From Liolophura sinensis (taxonomy: Eukaryota; Mollusca; Polyplacophora; Chitonida; Chitonidae): a DNA stretch of 64,000 bases. Below are positions 49,610 to 63,223 of the stretch, in pieces; positions within the stretch are counted from its first letter, which is position 1, and each line of letters begins with the position of its first letter. Both the position numbers and the translations under genes were made by a program. Location of the stretch: positions 19,215,808 through 19,279,807 of the forward strand of contig NC_088301.1 of assembly GCF_032854445.1 (NCBI RefSeq), in the 5' to 3' direction. Below the pieces are notes generated by a model. That model was not told the DNA's origin. It was given only the letters and a program-made list of their open reading frames with translations, and searched no databases.

Positions 49610-49660
49610 TTCAAACTAGAGTGCCCGGCATAAACCACCCACCTTTGGCAAGTTCATCAC
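49610..49660 (-). repeat. SINE-A variant fragment
   Basis: agtgcccggcataaaccacc then cacctttggcaag matches the variant central block at 8378 and 24044. Confidence 0.55.
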
Positions 49661-52600
49661 AAACATTCCCACAAGGGACTTACATATATGCCCACCATAT
49701 TGGTGAAAAATAATTCTTCCTCAGAACGCGAGACTTTGTAAATGGCTACACGAGCCTCGGCGACGGCTTATTGTCTCCCCCACAAGTAGTAGGAACTGGG
49801 AATACCTCTATTCTGTCAGTAAAAGTTACCAAAAAAAATGGTGATTCCGCTTCGTTAAAATATTGATATTGTATATTGTGGAGAAAAGTATAAGATGCAT
49901 ATGATACAAGGTGAAAACTATATGTTCTTTTGGTTTATAGTAAGCAAATCTACTTTGCAAATGTCCTCGTGCAACCTTTTCGGCTTTGTCCACAGATCCT
50001 ATTAGGACATTAGGTAACGCGAGGTAGAGGTTGTTTTGCGATACGTATGCCCCATTAGTTCAGTCGGGTTTACCTGCCAGCTGGAATTACTGACACTGGT
50101 TGTGAGCGAAAGGGATTCATGGTAGAGTTCACGTGCTGCTACATGAACAGATAAAATTAAGGTACATCTCACTTTGTTGCTCGAAGTATCAGAAAAGAGG
50201 AAGACAACTATCATTTTCTCTTTGTCTGACGTATAGCCTTATGTCATTAAGTGAGCAAATAACCCCAGGGCTGTCGTATCAGTGTCTTTTGAACTCAAAG
50301 CAAGATCCCCTGATTGTCCCTGTAGCACTTTTCAACAAACTCTTTGTGCGTGTTCGGGGAATGTGTGCCAAATTGAGACAAGTTTGTGTAATCTATATTG
50401 AAGGACAAGTTAGAAAATATGATTCTATATTTCCGATCACACTTCATTTTAGACATAAGTGACTCAAACAAATGTCTGGTGCACCCGAGGGTGGGATACA
50501 GGAGTTTTGAACTGTTTGATCCTTTGTCGTTCGATAAAATAGCCGTGAGGTACAATTAGATCTATATGTCGCTTTTCGTGCAGATTGAAACAATGAAGGT
50601 CATGCACCAAGGCCGTTTTGAACGAAAACTAATGCCGAAGTTTCTACAGAAGCAAAGGTCGGCCATTTTTCCATTATAACGAGGAAACTCTACCTTTTAT
50701 TAATACCTTCCTGTTTTTACGCCAGATCGGGAAAGCAAGTTCATGTGGGCAGGCATGCTGGGAGATTAATGGTTTTAACTGCCTCTGAAAATATGTTTTC
50801 GGACGTTATCTGAATCTGCAGAAATGCCGAACTGTATGGTTTTTACAGCTTTTAGTCACCGAGTAAGGAAGTTTAAGCTCAAATACCGTCCATTAAAAAC
50901 GATGTCCAAATCACTCCAGAAATGTCTTACGTGAGATTATAAATGTTTATATGGTAGGATAAGAGGACAAGTAAATATATTTCTCTCAGCATTGGTTTTC
51001 TCGAGACATAAGTTTATGGACAAATCTTCGTGTCATGCGAGACTCACCGCCTAACAACACACAAAGCGCAGTCGTCCTCTGAAGATCAAAGAGCTATCAA
51101 AACCGGCTCTCCTTCAACTCTCGAATACATACAGAATTGTACAAAAAGTTGGGAGTTTTTTGCCCACATTGTTTGCAAATGTAAGTCAGCGTGACAGTTT
51201 ATAAGGCTTCCTTCAGTCAACCATCCTAAGCCTAATACCAGCAGAGAAACTGTGAGACAGGTCTAGAGATTCCACTGAGCTCGTAATGTTATTACTGTCC
51301 ATAACGGGATCCCATGACCTATCCTGTTATCCGTAATTCCTTTGAACCTTGTAATGAAATGGCTTCTTGACGGGACTGTCAACAGAACAGTGAAAGCTAT
51401 TCGTGGACACGTTGAGGGGACAAGACGGGACTGTTCTTCCATGGACGCGTGACTTTTTATGATTGACCATAAACTTTCATTCCTTAGGATTACAAGGAGT
51501 GCCTTTGTGAAAGTGTAAAATTGCCAGCGTTTCGCTAATTATTTGGCAAATCCGCGCATTAACCACTTCATTAGTCGTCAAAACACAGTTATGCATAAAG
51601 AACCAGCTGTAACTGGAATAACCCTGGGATGTTATTTGAACGTGTGAATAATTCAACTTTTTATCATCTTCTTTATGCTTTCTGAAGTGTTCATTTAATG
51701 TGTATCAGGGCTGATTCGGTTTCTGTATATGGCTATAAAGCCGTGATTAGATGAAATAAAAAATATGATGCTGTAGCTGTTGTTGTCTACCATTGAACAG
51801 ATTAAAAAACAAACAAACATGTAAACAAGGACTGTTTGGTACCTTTTGATCGAGACTCGCAACACCAACATCTAACCACGTCACTCTGCCAAATCCACCA
51901 TGCTTTCTAATGGCGTTTTCTCAGGCAGTGTGGATTTATCCTCTGCGTAAGTGTCCAAAACAGTTCATATCGCTGTCACTTTTAATGTTGACTTTTATAC
52001 TAAGATGCAAAATGTGAGGAACCCTATTACACTGCATGGCCTTTTAATCACCATGTGGAACCCACCTGATATACAAGACACATGCTCAGTGGTATTGGCT
52101 ATCCGCCCTTACAAATGGCCAGTTCTCGAATCTCGTAACTCACACAGCGGAGGTCACATCTGTGGCATGTCACCCGCCTTTTAGATTTGTCTAACTCACA
52201 AGAAGAACTTCCGCCAATCTCCTGTTTATTTATTGGGCGCAGCTTTTTCTGGAGTAAGCCGATCGTCTCTGAGGTGACCAGACGGTACGCTAATGGCCGT
52301 CATAGAATATATATATATATTTCCCACTGGGAAGTCTCCGGTTACCTTTTGTTCAATTTACGTAAAAGCAATGTGACAGGTAGGAAGAGAGAGGCCTTGA
52401 CACGAGACAGACAACGTGACGCACGCCCCTCGCCTTACAGCACTGACCATGCACGCTGCTGATTATGGATTATGAAGTTGCCAGATTTACATACGTCGCC
52501 TTAATGTTTCAGTCAGAAAATCAGGCTTTTTCAAATGTCCATTATGCTAATGTACGGCTGAAAGTTTCCATCGAACTTCAACTTTTTGGGATCAGACACT

Positions 52601-52739
52601 ATCTAAAGTTAATTTACTCCTTATAGTATTGTAACATTATATTTTCCCTCGTTTACCACACTTGGAAGTATGTATGCTTCAGGTTTTACGTTGTACTTAA
52701 CTATTTTCAGTCACAATACGGCGAGCAGTCATTAGGTGT
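49661..52739. other. unannotated spacer
   Basis: About 3 kb with no recognisable gene or repeat apart from a very short (AT)n near 52307-52320. Confidence 0.4.
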
Positions 52740-52960
52740 ATGTATATAGACTGTCTTCTTGCAGCAGAGCGAGTCCATGCCACCAAAGTGCTGCCGCCAC
52801 TGAAATATCTTGCCGAAGACAGCAGACATGACGCCCCACCCAGTCACATTATACTGACACCGCGGCCAACCAGTCTTGATCTAATCTCTTAATGCTGAGC
52901 GCCAGACGATGAGTAGTCTTTGATCATACTTCGAGGCGGCCGCTCTAACCTTTAGGCTGC
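52740..52960 (-). repeat. SINE-B copy, near full length
   Basis: The right end, reversed, reads ggcagcctaaaggttagagc, the same head type as 8432-8504. Inside are the reversed ctgagcgccag and ccacccagtcacattatact blocks, and the left end carries gaaatatcttgccgaagac. The B box is decayed. The gcgccag and attatactgacac blocks are also recognisable in SINE-C, so SINE-B and SINE-C share a body ancestor. Confidence 0.8.
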
Positions 52961-53447
52961 CACATATGGAGTATTGTTATGAGATCAGAAGAAAGGAAAA
53001 CACAATATTTACATTTCCAGGAAAATAAAAACTGTATTAATTAACTTAGGTATATGGAGCCATATACCTCCCGCCAATATAGTATATACGTGAAAAGAAA
53101 TAACGTTTTCAGTTACAAGGAAATGCAAAGGGAAGCTTGTCTCGGTTTGTTTTCTACGTAAATGTCACCAGTTTGCTTTGGGGGGACTTTCAATACCCAC
53201 TCCGGAAAATGACGATGACCATGACAGCATGCGACAAAAGTCTCTAAGGCTTGTTGAATGATAAGATGGCGCCGTGTAAACCTGATATGGCCTGTTTACA
53301 TGTAGTTCAGCTTTTTAATACAGACCTATAAAATATGTTCCATGTAAATTGCTGCCGTTCCATTGGAAATACTGGAATCCTGATCATTTGAACCAATATG
53401 CCAAGACACAAATGGTTCACAGTAACATGACAGTTTATCTTACATAC
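52961..53447. other. unannotated spacer
   Basis: Nothing recognised. Confidence 0.4.
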
Positions 53448-53693
53448 GGGGGGCCTCCGTGGCCGAGGGGGTTAGCACGGCGCAATGACCCAGGAGCCTC
53501 ACACCACTGCGGTCGCTGAAAGTTAAAGCTTACATTTCCACTACAGCTTCCTCGCCGTCCGCACGTGAAAAGGTTCTTAAGCAGCCTGCGGATGGTCGTG
53601 GTTTTCGCCTGGGCTCTGCCATAATGCTGGCCGCCGTCGTATAAGTGAAATATTCTTCAGTGCGGCGTAAAACCCCAATAAAATAAATAAATA
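53448..53693 (+). repeat. SINE-A copy, full length
   Basis: Complete layout on the plus strand: head gggggcctccgtggccgagg with an A box, a decayed B-box region, the cagcctgcggatggtcgtgg block, cataatgctggccgccgtcg, the tail gaaatattcttcagtgcgg and an (aaat)n 3' end. A possible weak target-site duplication is cttacatac before and cttaaatac after. Confidence 0.92.
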
Positions 53694-55411
53694 CCTTAAA
53701 TACTGTACGAGCGAATGTTTAAGGCATACAAGCGCGCAACACATGCTATTATGATGCTCAAGGCAATCATGTTGTCGCAAGACAGAGTTGCGCTGTATCC
53801 TTTTTCCGGTATGTACCGGTACATTATGTTTACCCCTCATACTCAAAGGCAGGCCTGGTCTGTGAAGACATCAAATCCCAAGGTTTTACCTGCTGGCGCG
53901 AGATTGGTCTCGATTGTTCTTGAAGTTGGTTCTTCGCCTTATGGCGACGTATTGCCTATTGTGTATGGCTGGACAATAAAGAAACCAAAAACACTCGGTA
54001 TCTTCGTTTGTGTTCTGGTACAAAGTGCTCACAGACGTAACGGACGACAACCCGAAGCCTTCACCTGCTTGCTGCATTGTCTAATTTGTATCCCATTACC
54101 TGGATATTTGATTTATCGTACCTCAGCGCAGTTTGAATTGAACCCATTAGATCTTTAATAATAAAAGCAGGACATTTTACGATTCTTTTATCTCCGCCTT
54201 ACATCAAACAAGAAAAGAGCATATAGGAAGTGCAACGGACGCAGATCGAAGATAGTGCCATAAACTCGCATAAAATCTGTGCCTCGGGAAGAATTCTGAA
54301 ATCAACACCTAAAAGAAAAATCAATACTTAGTCCTAAACCAATTTTAAACCTGTTGGTAAAATCGTTTGTATTTAAATGTATTAAAACACTGTCGTATTT
54401 TTAATTAAGGTTACAGGGAAAGTATTGTGTATACAAAATCATGGCGTCTAGGTTGCCCTTTAAGCTAAGAACATCTTAATGTGTACTTAACAAGCGTTAC
54501 GAAACAAAACACACTCACACTGTATAATGAGGTGAAAAAAACAGGAGGAGACGTAAAGGGTAAAGGAAGATCCACAGTGTAATAAAACGTTCCAAGAAGG
54601 TATAAATGTCAGTAATGAAAATTTTTAAAAATGATATCATATTTTTCATGGCTTTTCCGTTCAGGAAATCTTCGGCGTTTTGTATTTCTTGATACTAACA
54701 ACCTGCGCACAGTGTAAAGAATACTACTGTTTACTCATTATCCCGATGGTTTAAGGCACATTACCAACTAACCCCCAGGTCTTCAGCTATACGACAAATA
54801 GCTATCTCTGGGAGCTGAGGCACCTGCAAGCGTCCCACGTACAAGCTCTTACATTATTTTTGTTGCCAGGGCTTACTTTAGCTAACGTAAGAGTTTCGCA
54901 TCACCGGTATAAGCACATGTCCAAGGCGTATACGCATATAGATTTACTGATAATGTGCTGTGTAATGTGTTTTTCACCTTTAACGATTGGCAATAATCTG
55001 TTCTATACGAGTTTAAACGACTCCGGGAAAACACCGATTTTACCTGGCAGGCTGAAAGAGACAAGGGAAGTCGAAAGGAAGTATACGTCTAACTGAGGGT
55101 TATCTCCCTTCCTTTTATGAGATGCGTACATATATATCTGTTTGACAGAATATCTCTCTAGGTACAACACTATAGAGATCTGTGCTTATTTTTTTTACCT
55201 GTTTTACATGCATATCGCTGATTCATGGATATGCATTTTTTTCTATTGTCTTAGAGTTACATACACCTATATAGCACTTATTAAGGATAACAACTAGGGT
55301 TGGTTTACGTTAGTATAACATAAACTCTTAATAGGTAACTAAAATTAAAAACGCTGACGTCAATATTCTGAACTGACAATAATTAAGTAACACCCGACCT
55401 TGATCTTCACC
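53694..55411. other. unannotated spacer
   Basis: A 147-codon forward frame at 53715-54158 starts right beside the SINE. Its translation is not recognised and its length is within chance for this window. Confidence 0.35.
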
Positions 55412-55553
55412 TTCGTGGCCTAATTATTGGCGTGCTAGGGCAGCAGAAAGACAGGAGCCTCTCACCAATGCGATCGTTGTGAGTTCAAGTCTAGTTTGTG
55501 GTGGATACATCTCCGATCCACGTCGGAAGATCTGTCAACAACCCGCAACAACA
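55412..55553 (+). repeat. SINE-A copy, 5' half
   Basis: Decayed head, then aggagcctctcaccaatgcg, the B-box segment gtgagttcaagtctag, and a cggaagatctgtcaacaacc block. It stops there. The 3' half is absent. Confidence 0.75.
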
Positions 55554-56027
55554 GGAATTTTGAAAATTTTCTTATCTATAAGTTTACAATATTTAAATGT
55601 GAAATCATGTACATATCATGTTTACTTATATCATGTTTCTATATCATATATCATATTATATATACATGTGCAACAAATATGATTTCATTCGATGGATGAA
55701 GGTCAGAGGCTCTCTTGGGTGTTTCAGTTATACGCAGTGTGGACGTCAGTTCAAAGAGGCACCGAGGGGCGAATAGTATGACCGTCATAGGCTTTCTTTC
55801 TAAATGAAAACGTCATCCTTATATGGTTTCAGGCCACAACAGGAAAAGTGCACTTTACCATAATCTTGAAATCGAGATAATGAGATCGAAATTCACAAAA
55901 GTTGAACCGATTTAGACAAAATTGTTACATCGGGTGTTAGATTTTGTTGGTAGCCCGTAAGAATTACATTTTGATCAAATGGTTCTATATTAATCAACAG
56001 CTCTGAATAATGAAATTCGATCCGGGC

Positions 56028-56520
56028 TTTGTTAAGACTTACACCTGGACCGCATGGTTCTCTGTTCATAGACAGCAAGGACTTCATGGTATTTCTGGGT
56101 TTTGTTAAGATTTACACCTGGGACATCATGGTTAACGGTTAATAGATGGCTTAGATTAATGAAACTCAGTTTAGGTTTGTTAAGATTTACACCTGGGGCC
56201 TCATGATTAAAGGCTAATGGGCGGCCTAGATTATTGTTACTCAGTTTGGGTTTTGTTGAGATTTACACCTGGCACCTCATTGTTAAAGGTTAATTCTGAG
56301 TATTTCTGAGTTTTGCTGACATTTACACCAGGGGCCTCATGGTTAAAGCTTAAAGCGGTTTGGGTTTTGTTGAGATTTATACCTGGAGCCTCATGGTTAA
56401 AGGTTAATGGGCGCTCTAGACTAATGTGACTCGGTTTGGGTTTTGTTGAGATTTACGCCTGGGGCCTCATGGTTAAAGGTTAATGGCTTAGATTAATGTT
56501 ACTCAGTTTGGGTTCACCTT
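56028..56520. repeat. irregular tandem repeat, units about 54-76 bp
   Basis: Seven units begin with ttttgtt(a/g)agatttacacc or close variants and continue tgg(g/n)gcctcatggttaaagg. Unit length varies because an inner segment (cttagattaatgttactcag) is present in some and missing in others. Related single units trail on to about 56665. Confidence 0.9.
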
Positions 56521-56665
56521 ACAATATTTTTTCCATTTTCTGGGACGGACAAGAATCTAATTGTATTTTTGGGTTTAACAAGATTTTCTCTATGACTACG
56601 TCAATTCATTTTGAAAAGATTTACACCTGGGTCACATAGTTCAGCGTTCATGAACAGATATAAGA

Positions 56666-58233
56666 CTTAATGGTTTTTCTAGTATAGAGTATTTCGCGCC
56701 ATGTAGGTATTTACCCTGCCGTAGTGCAGTCATTTTATTATCCATTGCTCTACTAATTTGGTACTAAATCCTTAATCTTTCCATCAGCCAATCTTGCATG
56801 CTCGTTGAGGCGACACGAGTACAGTAGGCGATTCACTTCTTGGGGGCACTAATTGTAAAACCAATCGGAATTGCTGAGAACAGGTGCCTAAGCTCAAATT
56901 GCTAGCTGGCATATTCTCCCTCAAGCATTTCCCAGCTCAGTTTACATCTCGTGATGGTGATTTTTCTGGCCTGATTTTTTTCCTGTTATTTTTCTGTGCC
57001 AGTGGCTGGAGATCAGAAATCTATTCTTAATTAGTCAATCGTACGATCGATTTTAGTTGGGACTCGGTTCTCCGCTAGCAGCTACTTCTCCCTCTTCTAA
57101 TTACTCGCCCAAAACTACAGGAGGCTGTCGTTAGTTTATCTAATTTCCCGCATCCCTCTGAAACCCTTAGATGGTGGACGAGCAAGTAGGCATGAGGGTA
57201 TTTTTATAAGATCAAAACCATTTCCTCCGCGCGGTATCTTGAGCTCATAGGGTTTCTTGAGTCAAAGGAGATGTAAGAGTGTTTTTAACACAAGGGAAAA
57301 TCGCCTGGAGCAGCCATAGCTGGATGTCTAGCAGAGACCACGCTTCGGTACCGAGTAGGAAGAGCCCAGGCTGGCTACCATTACTGGCGATAGGTACGCC
57401 TTAAACACTGCACATGACGGGCTGCGCGACATAATTACTTAAGCTTCTGAGATCCAGCTGATGTGGTGAAGTAAATGGGTGTTAGGGATAGGCTATTGGA
57501 ACATTCAGCACGCCATCAAGTTGGCGGACCGCTGCCCGTCAGCGAATCCCACTCTGACCACAAGTACTGTTTCTAAGATACGCAGCCTAATTGAGAACAG
57601 TTATGCTTTTACTTAGACATTAAAGTGGGAATAAACATTACATGTCGCCCATTCCGCGTCGAGTTCCAAAGTTTACCCAGGCAAGACAGTAAAGTATTTA
57701 TACTTAGCAGTGGTCAGCTCTTAAGCCAGGTAGGATATCACGCACAGCATGAATGATTTGATGAATGCGAAGAGTGACGACATATACTAGTCTTGGCAGT
57801 GAAAGAGTCAGGCAGGAAAGGATACATCTGAGACTTTCTATTGATTGAAGTATCGTAGATTTTGAGGGTTATGTTTCATAGTGTATTGTACAGTTGCTTG
57901 CTGAAATCAACTCCACTAAGGCGCATGCGCTACATTTGTATTGCTGTTCACCCTCAGCACAAATGGTACTGAAGGGCCTGATAAGAACCGACAGACTGAA
58001 TGACGTTCCCATTATGTATCCGCAATAACACACATCAAATTAATTTGGGATACATTGCCATAGTTCACAGCATTTGTGGAAACTGTGCCTAACTTTTGGT
58101 AGCAGATCAAGGCAATTTCGAAAGGTGCGTGTTCATTTTGGTGACCATCTTGATTTTTCACATGTTTGTTTAAGGTGACAACTTTCAAAAGCCATTAAAC
58201 GAATACAGATACATATCGGTTCATATTGTCAGT
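56666..58233. other. unannotated spacer
   Basis: Homeodomain-type words (cttaattag, ctaattactc) cluster at 57025-57110. No gene is recognised. Confidence 0.35.
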
Positions 58234-58312
58234 AAAATGTAATTAGGTGGGGTCTCATGTCTAGTGTCTTTGGCATGATATTTCAGTGGCGGCGGCACTT
58301 TGGCGGTATGGA
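58234..58312 (+). repeat. SINE-B copy, 3' fragment
   Basis: ggtggggtctcatgtctagt then ctttggcatgatatttcagt and ggcggcactttgg is the plus-strand counterpart of the left part of 52740-52960. No head. Confidence 0.7.
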
Positions 58313-59334
58313 TTCTGCCCGAAACCTCAGCTGTGTCAGTCGTTAATGAATCATATATGGAAGTGTCACTCGTCATTGTCTAGACATGCTGTAGGCGAAT
58401 GTCATCCTTTTGAGACGATGTTAATTTCTCACGCAAGATATTTGTACCACGCCGGAAACAGGTTGACTTCAGAAAAAATGGGAATGAGTGTAGGTTTGCT
58501 CGCGTGGGATCGGGGCGTGGGCTTCTGAGACCTAGGTATCGGAGTGTATGGGTGTGGGTGAGTTTTTGTGGAATTTGAATACGGATGAAAGTGGGTGAAG
58601 GTTGAATGGAGAGAATTGGAGTTCGTGTCAGTGTAAGAGTTGGGGAGCTGAATAAGGCTGTATGTACGATGAAGTATGTAGTAAAAGTAGTGAAGTAAGT
58701 AAAATGAGTATATTCTTTTTTTGTATAAATTTATTTGTTGTAATATTTTTGGAGTAAACGCACATTGAATTCATGCTGTTGTAATAAAGACACACAAATT
58801 AGGCGAGGAGAGGATACCTACGCGAATCCGCTTGTATGTATAGTGGCAGGGCACGTATTAGTAGCTACTATTTCAAATATTATAAGAACAATCATAGATA
58901 AAGCATTAAGGTAAAGTTTTTATTCTGTATATAAGCAGAGCATCGAAAGAGCACATCGCTGAGAAACACAAGTTGTGGGTTCAATCCCGGCCTTGGAAAG
59001 GGATTTTGTTGATCCTCATGTTTTTACTGATCGAGGAGTTTGGTAACAACAAGCGATGGACGGCCCCCGTGTCGCCATTTGCGCAGTATAACAGTCATTG
59101 AAAACTATTTGTCTACAAATAAGTCACAATGTGGGAAGTTTTTCCACTAATTCGCCAAAGATCGTGTTTAACGCGACCAATTCGTTTTGCACCACGCCCC
59201 AAACAATCCTGACCACTATGGTGTTAATGAAAAAAATTTGATTGTGGTATTAAACAACAATGAAATATCTAAATAAAGGAAACAAACGTGCTAAACTGTG
59301 TTTATGGTTCTTGTTTTAACCAAATTCTAAAATA
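58313..59334. other. spacer with a B-box-like sequence
   Basis: gtgggttcaatcccggcc at 58976-58993 is a good isolated B box, perhaps from another SINE. There is no A box at the right distance. Confidence 0.35.
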
Positions 59335-59640
59335 ACTCCAAAGGTCTGTGTTGTCATCACATTTAATTTACAAACACAATAAAACAATGCAAAAGGATCA
59401 TGGGATACATAGTCCACCAGCAGAGCCCTGGTTTATACTGGAATACAATATAGAAGACTACAGAATAGAGTGTAAAACCAGAACAGCGGCGACAAGGGCT
59501 GGTTGGCAAATGGTCCGACGTAACCAGAGAAAACAGTACGGCCTTTGTCAATTTACGTCAGTTAGGGTTAATTCTAATTGTTTCATATAAATGCTTAAAT
59601 GGTGGCAGCACGCCCCCTGGCACATGGCTGAAGCTTGACG
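59335..59640 (+). repeat. dispersed satellite-like fragment (blocks E-F-A-B)
   Basis: Starts with E (ctgtgttgtcatcacattt), then a unique F part (caataaaacaatgc to the ggtttatactgg region), then A (gactacagaatagagtg), ggcaaatggtccgacg, and B (taaatgcttaaatgg). E precedes A here, whereas E follows D at 14.4 kb. Confidence 0.75.
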
Positions 59641-60956
59641 GTATTTCAAGCAGTAACTTCAGTAACGAATCCACAAAAATATGTGAAATATGTTTTGACA
59701 ACTTAGCTGAACACAAGAATATCATACGTCAAGATTCTGTGTGTGATCCTATAAACAGCTTGTAAATTTGTAACAAAGCAGGTTTTATAGGTGATGTCAT
59801 TATATCTAAGTTATTTTCAACCATTTTAGGAGAGTTGACGTTTTGTCCTGTTCAGAAATGGTAGGGTTTGACAAATGGAGTCCCCCATCTGGATGAATTA
59901 AGTATTCCACGCGGGTTAAAAATTCTTTAATGTTTTCAAAACCTAGTGACATCTATAAAAATGAAACATCTTTCTAGGGAATATAGATTTGCAATGGCAT
60001 TTTTAACAGTGTTATTCTCGCTAGTTAGCATATGGTGAAATAAATAACGACAATTCTTCATTTATAATGTATTGGACGTTTTTATGTCCGAGTTCTGCTT
60101 TCACCTTGGTCTATTCATCACTGTTTTTTCTCCGTTTGGCATATATCCGATATTCTATTTGACTTTTTTTCTTTACGACATGAAACTATTCCGAAGCCTG
60201 ACTCGAAACACGGTCATAAATGAAGCTAATTTTGTGCTTAGTTTGTGATTTGACCATACGCTGGGAAGCCAGGAGATATCGGATACATGTGTAGTGGAAC
60301 AGCTCTACATGGGCTCTACAAGTCAACCGATCTGCTAACACCGCCGCTGGCAGGGCACTTTAATTGACTACCTTTGCATGTTAAATCTGTTTACCCTACG
60401 GCGACCAGTAGCTTTGGTTTTTATGATAAGCATACAAGTCCATAATGCCATCGTATTCCCGATGCATAATTTACAGCCTCGTCGAGACAATCGTCTTTGA
60501 GATGGGTAACGGAGAGATTATTGGATTGTTTGTCCACACAAACAACATATCCTCTTGACTCCGGGGATGGCAAATGGCAGGGAATGATGTTTGATTGGGT
60601 GATCGTCAGCGGGGAGGCGAATCCTGTACATCAGCGTAAACAGAATGCTGTCTACAGTCAGAGAGATTATGTGTCAAGCCCTCTAGCGGCTAGTGGAGGA
60701 GTATTCTCCCTTTGACTCGACCGCTGAAATGTTAAAATACATATACGATCCGCATGGCACGTACTGTTATTAATCATAAATTTTGAAGTAGTTTGAACAT
60801 TGATCAAAACAGTGCTATTTGTATTACGTAGAATGAAGAATTAAAACAAAATGTATTTATTATAATAAAATTTCGCGTCTAATTAAACACCTCTGTATGG
60901 CTTACATTTACATATGCAACGGCCTATATACCTAAGAAACTAGGCGTACTTTGGGC
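59641..60956. other. unannotated spacer
   Basis: Nothing recognised. A short forward frame at 60497-60715 is unassigned. Confidence 0.4.
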
Positions 60957-62195
60957 GTCAAAGAATGCCCAGCACACCTAGCTTCTTCATTCCTGATATC
61001 TAGTGTAAGCCTACAAATTGATATAAGGAGCTGTCTATGTGATAGACTTTGACAGCGGCCTAATGGCGAGCCGTGCCACCCATTAGCTGGCGAAACGTTT
61101 GTTCTAAACAGATTACTGGCTTCAAAGATACGCGCCATGGAGTCGCTTGCAGTCACTAATCCCATCTCACCCGAAGACGTCATCAAAGCAACTGTAGTCA
61201 TCCTAAATATGTACGAGTCTGATGCCACATCGTTAAGTCAAGATGTGTTACCGAAGCTTGTTTCTTTTCTTCTAGACTTTTCAAAATAAATCTGTTAATT
61301 TATTTATTTTTCGTCCTAAATTGTATTTAATCCGCATGTTAAATCATTTCTACGTTGACGATAGCGCTCGCCTTGCTCTTTTGCTTTCAGTCTGTTATTC
61401 AGGATTAAACAAGGCAAAAAAGAAAGAAGAAAAAGAAGCAAATGTACACCAGGCCCTCAGGGAAGCGGTTGTCAGATTTGTGCATTAGCCGAGCATCCAA
61501 CCCAAAGTCGCTTTCACCTCTGAACCCAGACAAATGTCTAGCAGGGAAGGTAGCGGTTTAGGTCTTAAAAGAAACCATTCGTCGCCTCTGTTGTACTCAG
61601 GGGCGGAACAAATAACCCGATCGGCACTGTTTCCTCTCGCCCTGCCTGTTCGACGGCGACATTACTTTGGCAGAGTGGACAGAGAGGTAAGGTGGTCGTC
61701 GTGTCCCCTGGAGGCTTCTGGCTCCACTCCTGGTATTTACTAGTCCATTAGGCTGAGCAGGAAGTATCTGTCACACACAAGTCCTTTGACCGACTCCGGT
61801 CGGCTTGGTGAAATGTCACATCCCTCTGATCCTTTCTCTTTGTGAAGGACTATTATACTGTCTGTAAACATGTGACGTTCCTGCCGGCTGACCCTTTGAT
61901 AATTTGGTTAAAACATCTTTAGAAGAGAGTCAGACATTTTTTTTTAAATGAACAGAAATAAAAGATTAGGACTACATATAAAAAATCCAAACAAATCCAT
62001 CAATCCATCAATCAATAAAAAAAATCATACAATCAGCCAGTTAGTCAATATATCAATACGAAAAACGAAAAACAGAAATAAGTTTAACCTCATTTAACGG
62101 TAGAATTGTTAATTTGAGATTGACTAGCAAGCATGAAGCAAAAGAAAATGACAAAATAAAAAAGAAAGTTAACCCGCATACAGGTATGTAAATGT
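60957..62195. other. spacer with coding-like patches
   Basis: A 98-codon minus-strand frame at 60932-61228 and a 69-codon plus frame at 61534-61743 have even codon use but no splice signals or recognisable domains. The plus strand near 61171 has gacgtcatcaaag, which resembles a CRE half followed by a TCF-type site. Weak caatc simple repeats lie at 61990-62055. Confidence 0.3.
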
Positions 62196-62349
62196 ACCGA
62201 TCGTTGTAAGTTCAAGTCCAGCTTACGCTGGCTTCTCTTAGGGTCGGACATGGGAAAGTTTGCTGGTAACCTGCGGAAGATCGTGGGTTTACCCTGGGCT
62301 TTGCTTGGTTTCCTCCCACCATAATGCTGACCGCTGTCGTATAAGTGAA
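62196..62349 (+). repeat. SINE-A copy truncated at both ends, fused to an array
   Basis: Starts at the B-box part (gttgtaagttcaagtccagc) and runs through well-preserved central blocks to cgtcgtataagtgaa. The normal continuation (atattcttgagtacgg) is missing and the 31-bp array begins at the next base. Confidence 0.85.
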
Positions 62350-63223
62350 GTAATGTTTAAAATCATCAGGTAAAACAAGGATAATGTTAAAAATCATCGG
62401 ATAAAACTAGTATAATGTTAGAAATCATCATGTAAAACTCTGGATAATGTTAGAAGTGTAAATGTTATTATGTAAAACAAGGGTAATGTTAGAAATCATC
62501 AAGTAAACCTAGGTTAATGTTTTAAATTATCAGGTAAGACTAGAATAATGTTAGAAATTATCAGGTAAGACTAGGATAATGTTAGAAATTATCAGATAAA
62601 ACTAGTATAATGTTAGACATCATCATGTAAAACTAGTATAATGTTAGACATCATCATGTAAAACTTTGGATAATGTTAGAAGTTATTATGTAAAACAAGG
62701 ATAATGTTAGAAATCATCAGGTAAACCTTGGTTAATGTTTTAAATTATCGGGTAAATCTAGGATAATGTTGGAAGTCATGAGGTAAAACTAGGGTAATGT
62801 TAGAAATCATGAGGTAAAATTAGGGTAATGTTAGAAATAATCAGGTAAACCTAGGTTAATGTTTTAAATTATCAAGTAAGACTAGGATTATCTTCGAAAT
62901 CATGAGGTAAAACTAGGGTAATGTTAGACATTATCAGATAAAACTAGGGTAATGTTAGAAATTATCAGATAAAACTAGGGTAATGTTAGAAATTATCAGA
63001 TAAAACCAGGGTAATGTTTAAAATCATCAGGTAAACTAGGGTAATGTTAGAAATTATCAGATAAAAATACGGTAATGTTAGAAATCATCAGGTAAAACTA
63101 GGATAATGTTAGAAATCATCCGGTAAAATTAGGATAATGTTAGAAATCATCACGTAAAACGTTGGATAATGTTATAAGCTATTATGTAAAACTAGGATAC
63201 TGTTAGAAGTTATCAGGTAAACT
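62350..63223. repeat. 31-bp minisatellite, about 28 units
   Basis: Units follow the pattern ataatgttagaaatcatca then ggtaaaactagg. Variation includes att for atc, aaaccta for aaaacta and occasional indels. Units degrade toward the right edge (63223-63380), where single decayed copies of agaaatcatc and ggtaaa persist. No long open frame. Confidence 0.95.

Noticed and set aside
53715-54158. 147-codon open frame
   Set aside because: No recognisable domain. A few frames of this length are expected by chance in 64 kb read in six frames, and no splice or promoter signal supports it.
58976-58993. tRNA or SINE head
   Set aside because: A lone B-box-like sequence without an A box at the required distance.
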